From NCBI RefSeq assembly GCF_047948215.1, contig NC_134465.1, positions 18,186,022 to 18,250,021 on the forward strand: DNA of 64,000 nucleotides, read 5' to 3'. The translations under genes were made by a program, and so were the position numbers. Of the stretch, positions 58,208-64,000 are shown piece by piece. Position 1 is the first letter of the stretch; each line of letters starts with the position of its first letter. The notes below the pieces were generated by a model. The model had not been told where the DNA came from. It ran no database searches and saw nothing but the letters and a program-made list of their open reading frames with translations. The DNA comes from Lycorma delicatula (Eukaryota; Arthropoda; Insecta; Hemiptera; Fulgoridae).

Positions 58208-58360
58208 TAAGCTTCCAGGGCCCACTGTTAGGAATTGCTAAAGAAGATATAAAATAAAACGATACTGTAGCGTGTGAAAATAACAAGCCTGACCGGGATT
58301 CGAACCCGGTACCTCTGGATGAAAAGCCGAGACGCTACCAAATCGCGGCCAAGGAGGCCG
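58208..58360 (-). mobile_element. SINE-2 type a, copy 4
   Basis: Head GGCCTCCTTGGCCGCGATTTGG (A box disrupted by a short insertion), intact B box GGGTTCGAATCCCGGTCAGG, tail with CCTAACAGTGGGCCCTGG. The minus frame at 58228-58485 is unrelated to any product. Confidence 0.78.
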
Positions 58361-58379
58361 ACGTTAACCTCACGACTAA

Positions 58380-59205
58380 ATAAAGAGAAAATGTCTTTTA
58401 GGTAGATTTCATAACAAAAGCTACCTATTATAATTGGTAACATGATTCGACTTCCGGAAAATTTCGAGATATCTTCGCGTTTCACATCCCCCAGACGCTA
58501 AAGCCACCGTCAGTTCAAAAGATTATATATATACTGAATTAGAAACTGGATTTTTTGTTGGTATACGATGTCTTTTCCTTATTCAAATATAAAAAGTGAT
58601 TGTATTGGCTATCTCTCCTGCAGACCAGTATTGGACATTCAACGTTTCTATTCACGAGAGAACATTATTTACGACGGAATAAACTGTAAATATATTTAAT
58701 CGTCAAAAAAATTACTGACGATGATTAATAATCGAAATAGCTATTAAGTTTTGGATTTTAAATAATTTTTCTTAGACAGTTTTCGAGTGTTTCCTTTTTC
58801 TGTAATTTATTACATACGTAGCCAACAATTAAACAAATTATTTTACTTAATCAATTTTGAGATGGTTTACTTCACGTAATTTAATAAATTGGATTTTATT
58901 GCTTATTGCAGACCTTTAGGACAAGTTATTTCTGTATAGTTTGCAGAATATTTGTAAAATATTTGCTACCTTTTACGCTTCTCTCAATTAAGCAATGCCT
59001 CATGAAAAAAGTGTACTACATCATTGATAGAACTTTCTATTTTACAAAAACAAATATTTAAAGATGTTCAAAATTGAGTATAATTAACACTATACGTATT
59101 AATAAATTCAATAAAATTAAATAAATTAATTAACGATATTAATAAAAAATTACAAACATAAAATCATAGAATGTGGTTAATTGTTTTCCTACGCGCTTTT
59201 TAAAA
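58380..59205. other. AT-rich DNA, no gene seen
   Basis: Nothing recognised. Confidence 0.5.
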
Positions 59206-59224
59206 TTACTGGACCCCCCCAGAG

Positions 59225-59345
59225 TTCAGTATCTTCATGCTAGTGAGAAAAATACTAATAAATAAAAATTAAAGTTTGTTAGATTTATAAAAACTATCAG
59301 TGTAAAGCAATTTCTTCGCAGCAACAGTTTGGTTAGCACAGGACT
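59225..59345. repeat. Repeat E, copy 2
   Basis: Matches the right part of 40150-40400 (GTGAGAAAAATACTAATAAA onwards). Confidence 0.45.
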
Positions 59346-59569
59346 CGAAACTATGAGCGATCTGAAGAATACCGGTTTCAGAAGAATCGGCCTCTACCTT
59401 ATAAATATTAATTATAATTGGTTACCCCTCCATCATACAGACAAAATTGTATTTTTTCCCGTTTCTTAGCGTTACCCGAAAACACCACTAGCGACCGTAT
59501 TTCACGTTCTTTATTTTAATTTGTTAATTTCTTTAACTTTAAATTTTTTAGTCACGTAACCGGAGGCAA

Positions 59570-60055
59570 ATGTAGTCAGCCGCGTCACACGTAGAGTTCA
59601 GCCGTTCGTTTTTGGCACCTCGATTTTAAACAGACACCCGGCACGAGGCTATGGACAGTTTGCTTTAAGGCGTTAGAGGTTAGCAATAGTAGCGCGTGCG
59701 CATTTAATTCCGAAACTGGGTTCGTGATTCAACATCAGTGCTTGTACAGTCAGCACAAGAAGCGAGACGCGAATTACCGTGGAATTAGGTTTATATTGGT
59801 TATCTATATCGTGTATTTTATAACATAAATGTATTATATTTGTATCAAATTGTAAATATCACCCCTAAAAAAATCAAGCAACAGTTGAAGCTGTATCAAC
59901 AATTTTTGACCATGACTGTACTCTGTAGCCGACTGAGTTTTTGCCTAGGTGAAAACGCATGCGTACTCCTCGTTTTGGAGGGAGTAATTTTACGATTTGC
60001 ACAGCTGCCAGTAGTTGTAGTAGTGGTAGTAGTAAACGGCCAAACTCTACAGTAA
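59570..60055 (+). promoter_or_regulatory. CpG-containing segment, possible promoter or first exon
   Basis: GC-richer than its surroundings, with NRF1-like palindromes (GCGCGTGCGCAT near 59691 and ACGCATGCGTA near 59956) and a GTAGTAG tandem (60010-60033). The 71-residue frame 59840-60055 has no recognised domain and ends in a valine run coded by that tandem. An LTR or LINE promoter would look similar. Confidence 0.22.
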
Positions 60056-60255
60056 CACTGGCAGTTACATTCGAAAAACCTGAAAATGATTTTTGGATAT
60101 TTATCTGAAAAATAACTGCAAACTAAATGTTAAAACTATGTATTTGTTCAGTTTCAAAAATGTACATTCATTATTTAGATTTGATTCAAATGTTATTATG
60201 TTAGGTTATATTGTGATGTACTTGTTATATTATATTTCGATACATTTGTTGTTAT

Positions 60256-60900
<645 letters not shown>

Positions 60901-60904
60901 TAAT

Positions 60905-61990
60905 TTATATATAAAACGTGCGCGTGGAAAGTTTATATTTTGTTTCGATGATTACTTTATTTTTATAGATATCCATAAATTTTATTAAAAATAAATACTA
61001 ACTACTGTTTGATATATTGCAAGCATTCAACTCGTAGACTTATACATATACACACTTACACAAACACAAAACATTTTATAAAAGAAGCGAGCCGAGTGCA
61101 GAAGTTTGTCTAGAAGCAGCTGTATTGTATATTTGTATTTGTCATGTTCGTGTCTTAAACAGTGAACGGTGTACTTTACTTTTGTCGGAAAGAGAGTAGG
61201 AACAAGAGGTAAACACAAACACTAATACAAACACACAAACATAGATAATACACAATGTTATGATTTATTACCTGACTTAAGAAAGGGAATATTCTAGCAG
61301 GCATTAATTTTATCCCCCCTCACTACTTTCACTCAGAAAACTCCCTACCTCCTTCAAACTCATCCCTTCAACTCGTAACCACTCAAACTATTCCTTTTAC
61401 CTCTCTATCTAACACCTCTTAGCGTTCTCCTTAAAACCATCCTTTCCTTCCGTGCTTTACGTCTTTAACAACGCACTACTTAGTCTCCCTACCCTCTTCC
61501 ACCTACTAAATATTACTACTATTATTATTATTACTGTACTTTAACTTTATACATTTCTTCGCGGGGTGGAAGGGTTACGTAAAGTGTGAAACATCAGTCT
61601 ACTACAAGTACGGTTGCATAGACTATTGTTGGATTTACTTTAATATCTTCAAGAAGTCAGTTATTACTATTCTGTTATACGTTCCTTACAAGAGTTTACA
61701 TGCTTAAACAGTTTTATATATATATCGTTTTTAATTTAAGCCTTAATCATCTGAAACTTGTTCACGAAAAAAAGATTTTTCAATTAAATTATTTAAAAAA
61801 TTTATGTTTTTCTGCACATTAATTTTTGTATTCATCAATTATTGCTTTCTATATAGGCTATAAGCACATACGCTGCTATATATAGCTATAACGGGAATTA
61901 TACAGATCGGTAAATTTTTTTTTAAATAGGTAATTTTTTAAGTTTTGTACCCAGAAGAAACTTTTAAAAAAATAAAAAAAATAAAAAATA
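60905..61990. other. AT-rich DNA, no gene recognised
   Basis: Includes a pyrimidine-rich plus-strand stretch (61310-61510). The minus frame 61027-61218 has no domain. Confidence 0.5.
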
Positions 61991-61999
61991 GATTGAAAT

Positions 62000-62990
62000 A
62001 AATTGTAAATTATCAACAAAAATGTTTTTTCTTCCAATACTCTTACGTCCAAAAAATCTATTTTTATCAGAGGACGTTTGTGCGTACGTACGAATATATG
62101 TTGACTGTATTTGTTGTCATAACTCTGGATCCCATCGATCGCATTTCTGCGACCTATTAAAAACAGTATAACATCGGAGGGAAAAATGTATTAATTTGTT
62201 TCAAAAATTGGTAAAAGTGATGGGAGGGGGGGTTTGGCCGAAATAAAATTTCAAATATTTACTGGAGTATTTTAGCAAAAGCTTTTCTTCCAAAAGTTGA
62301 AGTTTTTATTTATAAAAATCACAAATTACCAAAAAAAAAAAATTATTTAATATTCATCCCTTCCAAAAATTTACTTTATATATTTTTCTTTTTTATATCT
62401 ATCTATCTTGCGTCAGAAAGGGAGTTTTTTCACGTCTATATTTCCTACATCTAAGCCTTCAAGCTGCTATAAACATGTTTATCCATTCTTCGCCAATGGT
62501 CTGTGGTAACAAAAAAACATTTAATTAAAAAAAATTTACGTTAAATTTAAATCCATCTCGCAAAAGTTACTCGTTGCAGATAAAATGTAAAATTTAAAAA
62601 AAAAGGAAAAATACTAAAGTGTTTTGAAAAAAAACCAAAAATTTTTACTCTTTCCTAACAAATTACAACTTTGATTATTTAAAGTTATGATCATATATAT
62701 ATTTGTATTTTTTAAACAATTATTAAAAAAATTATAAAAAGTTTTTTAAAAATAAAAATTAAATAAATATTTTTAATTTAAATCCTACGTGGTGATCCAC
62801 GTAGTAATTATTTAAAAAAAATTAATTTTACCTGAATTTTTCTCGTTGAGTACGGGTGCGGCCTGAATGAAAATATTTTCCGCTGTTTAAAATTTTTAAA
62901 CCTCAAAACGTAATTTGTTAATAACGTCACAAAATAATTAATAATCTTCCCCTAATGGGCAGCTCCCAAATTAAAAGTAAAATTCGTTGT
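62000..62990 (-). repeat. Repeat C, copy 2
   Basis: Minus-strand counterpart of 42770-43760; best agreement is between 62190 and 62400. Internal GTACGTACG tandem near 62080-62092. Confidence 0.55.
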
Positions 62991-63039
62991 TTTAATGATT
63001 TAAATTAAATAAAATTTTAATTTATGAAAAATTAATTAT

Positions 63040-63750
63040 AATAAACATTTCAATCATTGAAAAACCTCCCTGATGCAAACATTTTTAAAGCGGCGAGTCA
63101 ATGTGGCAAGAGCCGCATTGTCGGATCGTGTGGGAGTTCCTTGATGCGGTTGCTATGTTCAACCGACATCAGTAGTTTACCTAAGAGAAAGACCCCTAAC
63201 GCACTGCTGTGGGAAGCTAACCTTGAGATACATGGCTGACCACCAGCCAATTAGGGCTGCAAGCGCCTTAGTCTGGTGGTTAGGTACTTGCTAGAATTCA
63301 GCGACCTAGGCGTGGCAGCGAATTGCAGTCTAGACGAAGTAAATTTTAATTTACGGATTTTATATATATTTTTAGTAGTTGACGGGGTGCGCCTACCCGT
63401 TTTAGTAAATATATGACAAGTGAGCGGTTGGGACACGTAAGCCGGTGGTGTATGGCACCGCGCTTAGTCCGCTCACGCTGTTAGGTAAGCTCTAGGAGCT
63501 AGTTAGGACACTGGTCGCTAAACGTTTTCGAGGCTCAGTAGCAGTTTGTGGCACAGACATTCAGTCTTATGCTTTAGGGCGACCGAATGGGCGGGTGGCG
63601 GAAGAAATGCCAAGCAAACTACTCCGACATAAATGTAACTTTAACTGGTGCTCTATAGCACTGCTTTATGTGCTCTACAGCAACAGAAAAAACTGTAACA
63701 GATACAGTGCAATATGCACTGGAAAAATATATTACATGCACTGTCCCGAT
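63040..63750. other. GC-richer structured segment of unknown origin
   Basis: A plus frame of 60 residues (63057-63239) and a minus frame of 61 (63251-63436) show no domain. The sequence can form an 8-bp outer stem (GTGAGCGG 63420-63427 with CCGCTCAC 63469-63476) around an inner CGGTG/CACCG stem, plus a CAGTGCA/TGCACTG stem near 63698-63714. An imperfect tandem GTGCTCTATAGCACTGC / GTGCTCTACAGCAAC lies at 63650-63685. It could be a LINE 5' UTR or a structured RNA; I cannot say which. Confidence 0.3.
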
Positions 63751-63754
63751 TCAA

Positions 63755-64000
63755 TTTAGGAAAAAATTAAGTAGGAAAAGATGCTCATAACAGCCGAAAG
63801 ATAATAAATATTGTATCTTTCCGATACAGCTAGGTGTTAAAAAATTTCAAATTTTGTTCCCATTTTGTTCTACTTTTGTTCTCTCACCTATTTGATCGCT
63901 CTATCTTTCTCACACCAGAAATTATTCTTTCCTTACTTGGTTCTATACGAGTTGACGGAAAACGAAGTCCACAGTGCACATGTAAAGATGACTAAACAAA
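63755..64000. other. AT-rich DNA, no gene seen
   Basis: No feature recognised up to the window edge. Confidence 0.5.

Noticed and set aside
16011..58360. tRNA genes suggested by good A and B boxes
   Set aside because: The boxes are followed by shared SINE bodies and tails and, in several cases, bracketed by target duplications. Acceptor stems do not close, so they are SINE heads rather than tRNAs.

Overview
The window reads as AT-rich intergenic DNA from an insect nuclear genome. A sap-feeding hemipteran is my best guess, but that is inference from the kinds of mariner-like transposases, R1-like LINEs and tRNA-derived SINEs present. I found no complete cellular gene. Nearly every recognisable coding segment is a decayed piece of a transposable element, and most open frames are chance frames in low-complexity DNA. 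Three or four short coding-like segments do not obviously belong to a transposon and are given as low-confidence exon candidates.

Layout. 0.7-2.8 kb: a 5'-truncated R1-like LINE with a perfect 12-bp target-site duplication. 3.9-7.1 kb: two mariner-like DDE transposon copies on the minus strand; the first is split by a tRNA-derived SINE and by a second LINE, and both insertions carry target duplications. 10-11 kb, 15.4-16.0 kb, 17.8-18.6 kb and 36.3-37.0 kb: four eroded copies of what looks like one LINE family. 16.5-17.6 kb: a mariner-like copy with about 88-bp inverted terminal repeats. 19.5-20.4 kb: a mariner N-terminus cut off at a SINE. 23.6-24.4 kb: a non-autonomous Helitron. 25.0-25.8 kb: a mariner C-terminus cut off at a head-to-head SINE pair. 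26.4-27.3 kb and 41.0-41.6 kb: two copies of an element with terminal inverted repeats, one carrying a SINE and the other an empty site. 30.3-31.1 kb: further DNA-transposon remnants. 34.7-36.2 kb: an R1-like LINE 3' end followed by a mariner N-terminus. 46.3-47.1 kb: another LINE end with duplicated 3' tails. 47.3-49.4 kb: two unrecognised coding-like segments on the minus strand. 52.7-53.4 kb: a dispersed repeat. 60.26-60.90 kb: a very long compound CA/GA/GACAGA microsatellite. 63.0-63.7 kb: a GC-richer segment of unknown origin that can form nested stems.

The elements show how the region was built rather than a pathway. Old mariner copies served as landing sites for later LINEs and SINEs, and short near-perfect hairpins (up to 31 bp) were added inside or between elements. 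tRNA-headed SINEs fall into two families (SINE-1 with a long body, SINE-2 short), and SINE-2 has two tail types. SINE and transposon boundaries are best supported where a target duplication, an empty paralogous site or restoration of a reading frame could be seen by eye. Other boundaries are approximate. No alignment or database search was run.
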